DNA of 23,104 nt from Patescibacteria group bacterium UBA2023 (lineage in GTDB: Bacteria; Patescibacteriota; Gracilibacteria; BD1-5; UBA2023), in contig DDBV01000021.1 in the NCBI GenBank assembly GCA_002335145.1, forward strand, positions 1 to 23,104, in the 5' to 3' direction. How positions within the stretch are numbered: position 1 is the stretch's first letter; every line of letters begins with the position of its first letter. Of this stretch, positions 8,952 to 15,507 are shown in pieces. The position numbers and the translations under genes are program-made. The notes under the pieces are model-generated. The model was not told where the DNA came from. It worked only from the letters and a program-made list of their open reading frames with translations, and made no database searches.

Positions 8952-9785
8952 ATGTCAACTGATACACTGGGCGACCCCTCGGATTCTCCTTCGTCAGGTA
9001 TGCCTGCCCCGCTCTACGAGCGGCTCGTGCCCGACGCAGAACGGGTAGGCAAGCAGTGGGGTATTTATCATAGCGGTTTGGCAAAATACTCGCGTACGCT
9101 TTTTGAGGACGAGTGAGATCTTTCCCTGTGGCTGCGTGAGCGTCTCACGCGAGACCCGGAGAAACCAATCGTTGCGGTCGATCTACTCTCGGGTCCGGGA
9201 TGTCTCGCGGACATATACGACACGATCGTGCGGGAGACGGGATGATGTGGGCAGTTCCACGGTGTCTGCGTAGGGATCGAGCCGCTCGGCGAGTAAGCAC
9301 TCGAACTCTGCCGGGCGCACGGCATCCATTACGTCCAAGGCGATATACAGAGTCATACCGTCTGGCAAGCGGTCGAATCGGTGCTCGACGGCCGGAAGGC
9401 TGACCTCGTACTGGAGCGCGGGATCGCCGGTATAAATAGTCTTGATCTCTCGTTTCGGAGGTCTCTCCGATATCTTTCGCGTATCTGGAATCTTACCGAG
9501 CAAAATCGTGGACTAATCGCTCTCGGGCTTCCATCCTATTGAAGTAGATATGTGAGTATAATCGTGCCGCTTTTGGTAGAGGTTCTCGTCATGCAAGGTG
9601 TCGATGCGGAGTTTTCCGGACACTACAACGGCCAGTACGACTTCGCACCACAATTCGCCTGGTCGCTCCGAGTCCAGAGGTCCATCGAGGGCCCATCACT
9701 CCGTCCCGCGCTCCTACGGGCCCTCGCGAGCGAACGGGTACGGTTCGTTGTCGATTGGATCAATGCAGATCTCGGCATTCCTTAG
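8952..9785 (+). pseudogene. SAM-dependent methyltransferase-like gene broken by an in-frame UAA
   Basis: One frame runs 277 codons from ATG 8952 to UAG 9783-9785. It contains three UGA codons read as Gly (residues 55, 98, 197) and one UAA at codon 115 (9294-9296). Both sides of the UAA look like one class I methyltransferase: motif I AVDLLSGPG (residues 75-83), acidic motif II GIEPLGE just before the UAA, then ALELCRAHGIHYVQGDI (a typical motif III region) after it, and LIALGLPSYG further on. No good start codon follows the UAA. Because UAA is the normal stop in this genome, this looks like a recent nonsense mutation, a sequencing error or a strain variant rather than recoding. The promoter and start are intact. 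The substrate is unknown. Confidence 0.65.
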
Positions 9786-9850
9786 GCTACGCTTTCTCTC
9801 CGGAAAGCCTGCCCCGAAACAATCGATTTCCCAAGCCTCCGAGTCCAGAA

Positions 9851-10924
9851 TTAGAGCTTCTTCTTTTTCTTGAGCTCCGCAGCAACCCTGCGAATGTATT
9901 CCATATCAAGTTTGTTGTCGGCATTCGATTGCTCCAACTCACCGGATGGAGATACTCGCCACCGGGGAATGGTGAAATAGGTGAGAAACGTCCCGATCGC
10001 CCTCGACCGAAACTCGATCGTATCCCCTCGACGCGACTCCACGATCTCCAGGCTGTACGGGAGCGAACGATCTTTATTCACCATCTGCACCAGCGTTTTT
10101 GCTGCTTCCATGTTCGCACTGTTTCGTTTTATCCGCTCGCGAATGAGCTCGAGTCGCGTCCGGACGTGTTTCAGCACGTCATCCGGGGTGAGTTTCAAGA
10201 ACCAATCCAGCCGTGCCGAATTCCAGGCCCCTTCGTCATTGCGAAGCTCGAACACGTTTCCGCTCAGGTCCTGTGCATTCCGGACAGTCGGACTGAAGAA
10301 GTATCCTCGATCATACGCCGCCGCCTCGAAGATGGATTCTTTGTGGTCGATCGGAAAAAACAGCGCATCGATCTCCGGCTCGTAGCCCTCGTCCTCACCC
10401 TCAAACCGGTTCGTGCCCAGAACCCGCGACCGGAGGCTGAATCCTCCTTCCCCCTCGTAGTGGTAGAGAGAAAATTCATCAGCGAGCTCCGGGCGGTCCA
10501 CCAGAGCTTTTGCGAGTGCCTGGAACTTCGCATTCACGAGACGATCAATTGCATTATCCAGAGCTTCCTGGTCTCTACCCGCATCGGTTCGACATGCGGC
10601 AAGGTCAGATGCGACCGACTTGGAGAGATGTTCGCGCTTCTCACGGTACGACCGTGCGATGGCGAGATTGCCGCGGTAGCGGTCGGAGAGTTGTAGGATA
10701 TTGGTTCTGGTCGGAAGATCGACCCTGAGACCCTCGAGCAGGGTGCTCGTATCGCTCCCAGCCCGGAGCGCGGCCAGGTACTCCGGAGGCACCAGTCCCT
10801 GTAGTATCCGGATAATCTCGTCATTCGCCGACTCGACCCGGACCACCTCCCCATCGAGCCCTATCGCCTCCCAGCTCGCATTGACGCAGTCCGCTGTCGC
10901 ACCTTTTTCGTTCGTCGTTCCCAT
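9851..10924 (-). CDS. Hypothetical protein, 357 aa
   Basis: I do not recognise the family. It is an uninterrupted frame with no UGA, ends with UAA and has a well-formed promoter 30 bases upstream. The protein is hydrophilic with no membrane segment or signal peptide, so it is probably cytoplasmic. The N-terminal third is acidic. The middle (about residues 85-145) is helical and charged (YREKREHLSKSVASDL, then FQALAKALVDRPELADEF). The C-terminal third has mixed strands (SLEIVESRRGDTIEFRSRA) and the protein ends in a lysine run. It is divergent from the Rrf2-type regulator at 11066 and could be under its control, since the intergenic region is shared. It is convergent with the methyltransferase-like gene; no clear terminator lies in the 65-base gap between them. 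Confidence 0.8.
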   Translation of the reverse strand: MGTTNEKGATADCVNASWEAIGLDGEVVRVESANDEIIRILQGLVPPEYLAALRAGSDTSTLLEGLRVDLPTRTNILQLSDRYRGNLAIARSYREKREHLSKSVASDLAACRTDAGRDQEALDNAIDRLVNAKFQALAKALVDRPELADEFSLYHYEGEGGFSLRSRVLGTNRFEGEDEGYEPEIDALFFPIDHKESIFEAAAYDRGYFFSPTVRNAQDLSGNVFELRNDEGAWNSARLDWFLKLTPDDVLKHVRTRLELIRERIKRNSANMEAAKTLVQMVNKDRSLPYSLEIVESRRGDTIEFRSRAIGTFLTYFTIPRWRVSPSGELEQSNADNKLDMEYIRRVAAELKKKKKL

Positions 10925-10953
10925 TGGGATCGGTAATTATGAAAGTCCCCGTG

Positions 10954-10982
10954 ACTATACCATGTTCTCGCGATGAAGGCAA
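10954..10982 (-). promoter_or_regulatory. Promoter of the 357-aa hypothetical gene
   Basis: Minus strand -35 TTGCCT (plus 10977-10982), 17-bp spacer, -10 TATAGT (plus 10954-10959). Transcription starts about 22 bases before ATG 10924. Just upstream of the -35, TCCGGA occurs twice with a three-base gap (10986-11000), a possible binding site. Confidence 0.75.
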
Positions 10983-11025
10983 AAATCCGGATATTCCGGA
11001 TGTCGCCTATCTTCGGACGCATAAA

Positions 11026-11037
11026 GGAGTATACTCC
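11026..11037 (+). promoter_or_regulatory. Perfect 12-bp palindrome over the -10 of the Rrf2-type gene (candidate operator)
   Basis: GGAGTATACTCC is perfectly self-complementary and contains a TATACT -10 box (11030-11035), 30 bases before ATG 11066. No convincing -35 is present. Rrf2-family regulators commonly bind palindromes in their own promoters, so autoregulation is plausible. Confidence 0.55.
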
Positions 11038-11065
11038 GAGCACGAACACCACCGAACACCCTCTC

Positions 11066-11449
11066 ATGCTCCGAATCTCCGCCACGGGCGAATACGCCCT
11101 CCTACTCGCGCAACACCTCGCCGACCATCCGGACGGGTCGCGCCTCGCCGACGCGGCCGAGTCTCTCGGTATCCCGGAGCCCATGCTACGCAAGGTCGCC
11201 AACCGACTCGTGCGTGCGGGCGTCCTGGAGAGTACGCTCGGGCGATCGGGCGGCATCCGTCTCGCCCTGATGCATCCGTCCGTCTACGACGTGCTCGCCG
11301 CCGCGGGCGAGAACCTCTCGGTCACCACGTGCTCGCACATGTGATGAGCCTGCCCACGGTCGGGGCAGTGTGGAATCGAGCCGGTCATCACCCGACTGCA
11401 ACACGGGATAGAGGCGATGCTCCGACTCCAACGAATCAGCAACCAATAG
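11066..11449 (+). CDS. Rrf2-family transcriptional regulator with an iron-sulfur type cysteine triad
   Basis: 127 residues. The N-terminus MLRISATGEYALLLAQHLAD followed by a winged helix (SLGIPEPMLRKVANRLVRAG, then ESTLGRSGGIRLAL) is the standard Rrf2 (IscR/NsrR) DNA-binding domain. The RSGGIRLA wing corresponds to the family's GxxGG motif. Two consecutive UGA codons (11342-11347, residues 93-94) are read as Gly-Gly. Only then does the protein carry all three cysteines, Cys89-x6-Cys96-x5-Cys102, the pattern that holds an Fe-S cluster in this family. A dimerisation helix (VITRLQHGIEAMLRLQRIS) follows, and the stop is UAG. The start was set at ATG 11066, where homology begins; the frame is open further upstream but that DNA holds the promoter. 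Likely senses oxygen, NO or iron-sulfur status; targets unknown. Confidence 0.9.
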
Positions 11450-11453
11450 ACAC

Positions 11454-11481
11454 AAAAAATCCGTCCTCTGGACGAATTTTT
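11454..11481 (-). terminator. Bidirectional intrinsic terminator between convergent genes
   Basis: AAAAATCCGTCC and GGACGAATTTTT with a three-base loop. The pairing is better on the minus strand (a G-U wobble) than on the plus strand (a C-A mismatch), but both have T-runs. It separates the Rrf2-type gene, ending at 11449, from the minus-strand gene ending at 11504. Confidence 0.75.
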
Positions 11482-11503
11482 CAAAACAAACAGAAGTCCG
11501 GGG

Positions 11504-11920
11504 TTACTCGGCAGCGATCGCCGTGACGTTAGTGGACTCGGAAGAATCATCATTTTTCCAGCCCAGAGCCTGTCGGACCTGGGCAAGCACGGTACGAGCA
11601 CGGGCAGCGAGCTCACTATCTTCAGGCTCGATGATACGATTGATCCATAAATCGAGCTTCTTGCATGGAAGCAGTGTTTCAGGAAATTCTCGACCAATGA
11701 CATGAGGCTTCTTGATGATGCTGCGGATCGTTTTGAGAAAAACAGAGACTTCTGCCCCAACCGAAATCCGTGGTTCTTAATTTGGGATTTCCGACTGAGT
11801 AAGCTTACAGATATCGGCCGCGACTGCTGCCACTTCCTTAACGAGCTTCTTGTTTGCCTTTGCTTGTACGAAAGATTCAAACCCCTGGTATCAAAGAATC
11901 TCGGATTGACTCGTGGACAT
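11504..11920 (-). pseudogene. Small gene broken by an in-frame UAA, function unknown
   Basis: A single frame of 138 residues runs from ATG 11920 to UAA 11504-11506. It includes one UGA read as Gly (residue 10) and one UAA at codon 48 (plus 11777-11779). The part before the UAA is helical (FESFVQAKANKKLVKEVAAV, then ADICKLTQSEIPN). The part after it reads as credible protein (SVFLKTIRSIIKKPHVIGRE, then LDLWINRIIEPEDSELAARA, then LAQVRQALGW). A strong promoter upstream and a terminator downstream delimit exactly this frame, so it was one gene. The stop is either a nonsense mutation or a sequencing error. Base composition is less GC-rich than the surroundings. A small phage- or plasmid-type protein is possible given the portal gene next door; I could not assign a family. 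Confidence 0.6.
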
Positions 11921-11947
11921 AAGAAATTAGTAAGAAATTTTGTTGGT

Positions 11948-11974
11948 ATAATAGTCGAATTTATTTTTTGTCAA
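11948..11974 (-). promoter_or_regulatory. Promoter of the interrupted gene at 11504
   Basis: Minus strand consensus -35 TTGACA (plus 11969-11974), 15-bp spacer, TATTAT (plus 11948-11953); a TATACC at 18 bp is an alternative -10. It lies about 28 bases before ATG 11920. The same spot reads TATAAT on the plus strand (11947-11952), but no matching -35 was found for that direction. Confidence 0.65.
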
Positions 11975-12158
11975 GTCTTTATGTACATCTCGCACCTCAT
12001 TGGCTTCTTGACTCTCAAAAACTCTCATGAGTCCCATTTCTTCTCTTCGGGAACCCAAGCCAATCAACGGAGGCATCGCGTGTATAGTAGCCAGGACAGA
12101 TTCTTTATCGACCCGGAATTTTTTTTAGCGTGCCGGAGATACTTCTTGACCAATCCCT

Positions 12159-13979
12159 ATGGATACGGAAAAACTCCTCTCTCATATCCGGACGGAGATC
12201 GCCTGCGGCTCGGACGCTGTCCGAGCCAAACGCGCCCTCTTCCGAGACCGCCTGAGACTCTACGTGGATACCGAAAAAGATCGGGACAAAGTGAGCGATA
12301 ACACAATCTACGCTGCCATGCAGGTGTCGCTCGCGGTTCTCGGCAGCGATGATATCGATGTGACATTCGCCTCGCGCACGAGTGCTGATGATGAACGCGC
12401 CGAGCGACTCTCCGCTCTCGCACGGTACGACATGGGCGAGATGCGCTTGCGCGAGCTCAACTACCAAAAAGATTGGGATCGTCTCTTCTTCGGCGTGGGA
12501 ATTCGCGTGAAGACCGGGTGGGACAGTATGAAAAAAATTCCAACCTGGATCGTAAAAGACCCGCTCTCTTGGATTCCCGACCCGCTCGGAAACCATGTGG
12601 ACCCCTTCCGATTCCACTATTTTGAGGAAGCAATGCTCCCGGGCAGTATGACCACAGAGCGTGGATTTGATCCAAATCTCGTCTCGGAGTTCACCCAGGG
12701 AAATCGCGGAATGTCATCGACTCGTACCGCCCGCACCGAGCCAACCTCATCAAAGTCACCCGATACACCGATCACCGTGTACAATGGATACACCGCATAC
12801 GATGGACGCTTCTGGAGCGTGACGGTGGATGCGGATATATCGACCGTGTTGCGTTTGGTAGAATTACCGATCGATGAAGAAGGGCGGCACGAGGACGTGG
12901 TGAATCTCTCATACTTCTCGCCACTGCGATGAGATCCTTACGGCATCTCTCTCGTGGATCTCGTGGAGGATAAGCAGCGCGCAAACTCGATCCTCATGAA
13001 TCTCCGGCTCATTGATGCGAAATTTGCGACATTCGGACAATTCAATCTGTTCGACAGTCGCACCATCAATCGGTCGGATCTCACAACGCCGACACTCGCG
13101 ACCAAGTGGATTGCGTTTGATAGCTCGCTCGGAGTCCCTATTTCACAGGCAATCTATCCCGTCCCGCGCGAACGGATCGCCGAAGATTCTTATGCCGTAT
13201 CGCAGGAGCTCGCTCGGCGCATATCGCTCGACACCGGGCTCGATGACCGTCTGTTCGGAGTGGAAGGAGGCTCGTCCATCACCTACGGTGAATCTCAACA
13301 ACTCCAGACCAACGCCAATGTCCGGCTCGGACTCCACCTCGAAATATCCCATTGGGGCGAACGTTCGTTCTGGCGCGAGTGGTACCGATCGTACCGCCGA
13401 TATTTCGCAGACTCGGATGAGAAGATCATACGAATGGAGACAGGATTTGGGACGAGACTCGTAACACTCCATCGCGAGGATATCGTCTCGACCGAAGATC
13501 CGGATGTGTCCGTGGAGAGCCGTCGCATCGTCGCGAAGCGCGACTCCGGAAGGAAGCAGGCCTTTCTCTCGCGCCTTCCGGATCTCCTCTCAGACCCAAC
13601 AACGAGCCGCATGACCAAAAAATACGCGCTGCGCCGGGCATATCGGTTCGATGGATTCTCCCGAGAAGAAGCCACAATGCTCGTACCGCCCGATCGCGAT
13701 GAAATATTCGCCGAAGAGCTTGTGCGCACTATCGACCGCAGTGAGGTTCCCACGGGACTCATGGAGGCAATTGTGGATCGCGACATTCCTGGTTTGCTCG
13801 CCTATGTAGCTCGAGCACACGAGACTGATACCAAGAAGCTTGTCGTCACACTCCTCCGGAAGGCCGTATCGGAATCGCCGAAGAGCGCGTATGAGCCGAA
13901 CGTACGGTATACGGGAACGGAAACCCCCTCAAACAATACCCCGACAAGTCTCGAAGATCTCAAAAATCCTCTCAACTAA
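12159..13979 (+). CDS. Phage portal protein (podovirus/P22-type)
   Basis: 606 residues, in the size range of podovirus portal proteins, which form the ring through which phage DNA enters and leaves the head. Supporting patterns: DWDRLFFGVGIRVKTGWDS then KDPLSWIPDPLGN (residues about 104-148), which resembles the portal segment where a conserved Gly is followed by the DP site; YFSPLR-G-DPYGISLVDLVED, the typical step into a helix that pairs with QRANSILMNLRLIDAKFAT; and a C-terminal RRISLDTGLDDRLFG then ITYGESQQLQTNAN region resembling the portal TG...G...TA.E.. stretch. One UGA (residue 258, 12930-12932) is read as Gly in a short PxxxYG-like loop; the stop is UAA. No clear promoter or Shine-Dalgarno sequence precedes ATG 12159, and 11975-12158 holds nothing I can name. 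Capsid and terminase genes are not in the window. Confidence 0.72.
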
Positions 13980-13986
13980 ACTTCCC

Positions 13987-14277
13987 ATGTCTACGAAATT
14001 CCTCGACCCCGACCTCCTGCGGGAGATCATCCGCGAGAAGGAACGCGGCTACGTAAATACGCTCGTTAATCTCTTCCTGTACCCGCGCTTCATCGAGCTC
14101 TGCGAGCGCGACATGGCCGACCCGAATTGCTCTGCGGAGCGGCATGAAGCATTAACTCAAACAATAACAAGTCACCGTGTGGCACTCTCGGGCGAGCAGC
14201 AGTCGCTCGAGACCTGGGAACTACTGCTCGACCACCTCTACTCCCTCCACCCCGACGTGCCATGCAACCGAGTCTAA
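13987..14277 (+). CDS. Small hypothetical protein downstream of the portal gene
   Basis: 96 residues starting seven bases after the portal stop, so probably in the same transcript. It is charged and largely helical (DPDLLREIIREKERGYVNTL, then a Leu-rich stretch WELLLDHLYSLHPDVP). It has no UGA and ends with UAA. Its end overlaps the start of the next gene by 16 bases. The place and size fit a phage accessory or head-completion protein, but no family is recognised. Confidence 0.65.
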   Translation: MSTKFLDPDLLREIIREKERGYVNTLVNLFLYPRFIELCERDMADPNCSAERHEALTQTITSHRVALSGEQQSLETWELLLDHLYSLHPDVPCNRV

Positions 14278-14552
14278 CCCCCTATAATGCTGCGACCCGG
14301 GCCGTCATTGAGACACTCTCTGGCATCCGAACGCCCGAACGGACGATCTGTGAATTTTACGGGCTCTCCGTGGGCGATCTTACCAATGCCGAAACCCTCA
14401 GAACAAAGGAAATATTCTGGCATCCGCGGCTCGCAACGCTCGGCGTGGACGAGATGGTATTCTCGGCGATAACCGGGATCGCCACACCGGAGCCAACCAG
14501 CAAGAAACGAATGCCTATCGTCCGCCGGAAAGGGGAAAAGGGTTCGTCTTAA
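14262..14552 (+). CDS. Small hypothetical protein, overlapping the previous gene
   Basis: 96 residues, beginning inside the last codons of the preceding gene (16-base overlap in another frame), which suggests translational coupling. It contains RTPERTICEFYGLSVGDLTN, a short segment like a small helix-turn-helix or head-binding domain, then a basic tail KKRMPIVRRKGEKG. It has no UGA and ends with UAA. It is last in the portal-led cluster and overlaps, tail to tail, a gene on the other strand (14515-14919) by 38 bases. Function unknown. Confidence 0.6.
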   Translation: MQPSLTPYNAATRAVIETLSGIRTPERTICEFYGLSVGDLTNAETLRTKEIFWHPRLATLGVDEMVFSAITGIATPEPTSKKRMPIVRRKGEKGSS

Positions 14553-14919
14553 CGGTCATTTCGGTCGAATATCCAAGGGTCCCACACTCAAATATGCCCG
14601 AGATCGAGGCAGTAACACACTTCCCGGCGAGTTCAACTACACCTCAAGTCTGCTTCATTTTCGTCTGTCCGCGGATCGGTACTGACGTTTGCAGTCTGTT
14701 ACCACAAATCGCTACGACATTTTTGGATCCGTCCGTCATCGTCTCGACCGTGAGTAGGTTCGAAGATGTCGGATTCGCGCACGCCGACTGGGCCGCGACC
14801 CCGGCTGGTGCGAGACATGCTATAGCTGCACCAGCAACAGCACCGAGAAAACTGACGCTCGATCGAACCGTCCTGGTTCCAGCTTGCCCCATTGTCACAC
14901 TAGGCCTGTTTTGATCCAT
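14515..14919 (-). CDS. Secreted small cysteine-containing protein
   Basis: 134 residues. The N-terminus has a basic region and a hydrophobic core (SFLGAVAGAAIACLAPAGVA, about residues 23-42) followed by a small-residue cleavage site near AQSA, so it is probably exported. The mature part has four cysteines (47, 72, 101, 112) that could form two disulfides, in a strand-rich context (NLLTVETM, NVVAIC, VVELAGKC, IFECGTLGYS). One UGA (residue 92, plus 14644-14646) is read as Gly; without it the last two cysteines are lost. The stop is UAG. A strong promoter (14949-14976) supports the gene. It runs against the phage-like genes and overlaps the end of the 14262 gene, so it is either a cargo gene inside the element or host DNA beside a remnant. 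No family recognised. Confidence 0.65.
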
Positions 14920-14948
14920 ACGAATGAAGCATGAATGATTACTAATAA

Positions 14949-14976
14949 ATCATAATCGGCACATATACTATGTCAA
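14949..14976 (-). promoter_or_regulatory. Promoter of the secreted cysteine protein gene
   Basis: Minus strand consensus -35 TTGACA (plus 14971-14976), 16-bp spacer, -10 TATGAT (plus 14949-14954). Transcription would start about 22 bases before ATG 14919. Confidence 0.75.
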
Positions 14977-15014
14977 TATTTCTCCGGAAACCCCGACAAT
15001 AACCATCAAAACCA

Positions 15015-15299
15015 ATGGAATCCTCCGACAAGAAACGCCGCGAGACTCTCGCGCGACAACTGCGCGACCTGCAATCCCACGAAGGGTGGAAACTCCTCGA
15101 GTCCGAGCTCACGACTATCCGCGACACGCTCGACCGCAGGATCCTCTGTCTACCACTCTCGCAAACGGACAATGCGCTCCGGTACACTCGCCATGACCTG
15201 GAGCGCGAGACGCGGCGCATCATCTCGAACTTCATCGAGCTCCCGGACGATCTCCTTGTCCGGCTTGAGGGCGTATTCGAATCCGATCCGCTCTCGTAA
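15015..15299 (+). CDS. Small helical phage-type protein
   Basis: 94 residues, highly charged and helical: RRETLARQLRDLQSHEGWKL then LESELTTIRDTLDRR, and later RYTRHDLERETRRIISNFIE. Short proteins with a helix, a HEGW/SPGW-like turn and a final helix before LP are often found next to phage portal genes, as I recall, but I cannot name the family. It has no UGA. Its UAA stop lies inside the left arm of an intrinsic terminator (15298-15325). It is divergent from the secreted protein gene, with 95 bases between starts. Confidence 0.65.
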   Translation: MESSDKKRRETLARQLRDLQSHEGWKLLESELTTIRDTLDRRILCLPLSQTDNALRYTRHDLERETRRIISNFIELPDDLLVRLEGVFESDPLS

Positions 15300-15325
15300 A
15301 AACTCCCCCGTACGGGGGAGTTTTT
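15298..15325 (+). terminator. Strong bidirectional terminator
   Basis: Perfect palindrome built on CTCCCCCGTACGGGGGAG with an A-run before and a T-run after it, overlapping the stop codon of the 15015 gene. It ends the portal-side cluster and isolates the next gene. Confidence 0.9.
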
Positions 15326-15507
15326 ACGAGAGGAAAACCTGCCACACCGTGAGTCCGTGGATCGCCACGAAACCCGCCGAAGAAGACCCGATGGCGAGTC
15401 TTCTTGAGCTCTTTGATGGAGTCATAACACATTTGCCGAAAACGTGCATTCGCACGAAAAGTATGATAGACTCGGGACGACCGGAAAACAAATCACAAAA
15501 AGTACGT
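15326..15507. other. Intergenic region upstream of the giant gene
   Basis: 182 bases without a gene I can support. Towards its right end are the inverted repeat and -10 box described separately. The long gene's frame stays open through here, but using an upstream start would place coding sequence over the promoter elements. Confidence 0.45.
15443..15467 (+). promoter_or_regulatory. Putative promoter and operator of the giant gene
   Basis: A -10 box TATGAT at 15462-15467, 41 bases before ATG 15508. The -35 position is not a recognisable hexamer but lies against a perfect inverted repeat CGTGC-ATTC-GCACG (15443-15456). This suggests activator- or repressor-controlled expression, or a different sigma factor. 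Confidence 0.4.

Noticed and set aside
11284..11880. 198-codon minus-strand frame over the Rrf2 end and the interrupted gene
   Set aside because: Ser/Arg-rich shadow; the neighbouring frame bounded by promoter and terminator gives better protein despite one UAA.
14594..14914. Plus-strand 106-codon frame opposite the secreted protein
   Set aside because: The minus strand has a strong promoter, a signal peptide and a UGA-joined frame; the plus frame has none of these.
15172..15507. Upstream extension of the giant protein
   Set aside because: The frame is open there, but it runs through the terminator at 15298-15325 and the gene at 15015, and a -10 box lies just before ATG 15508.
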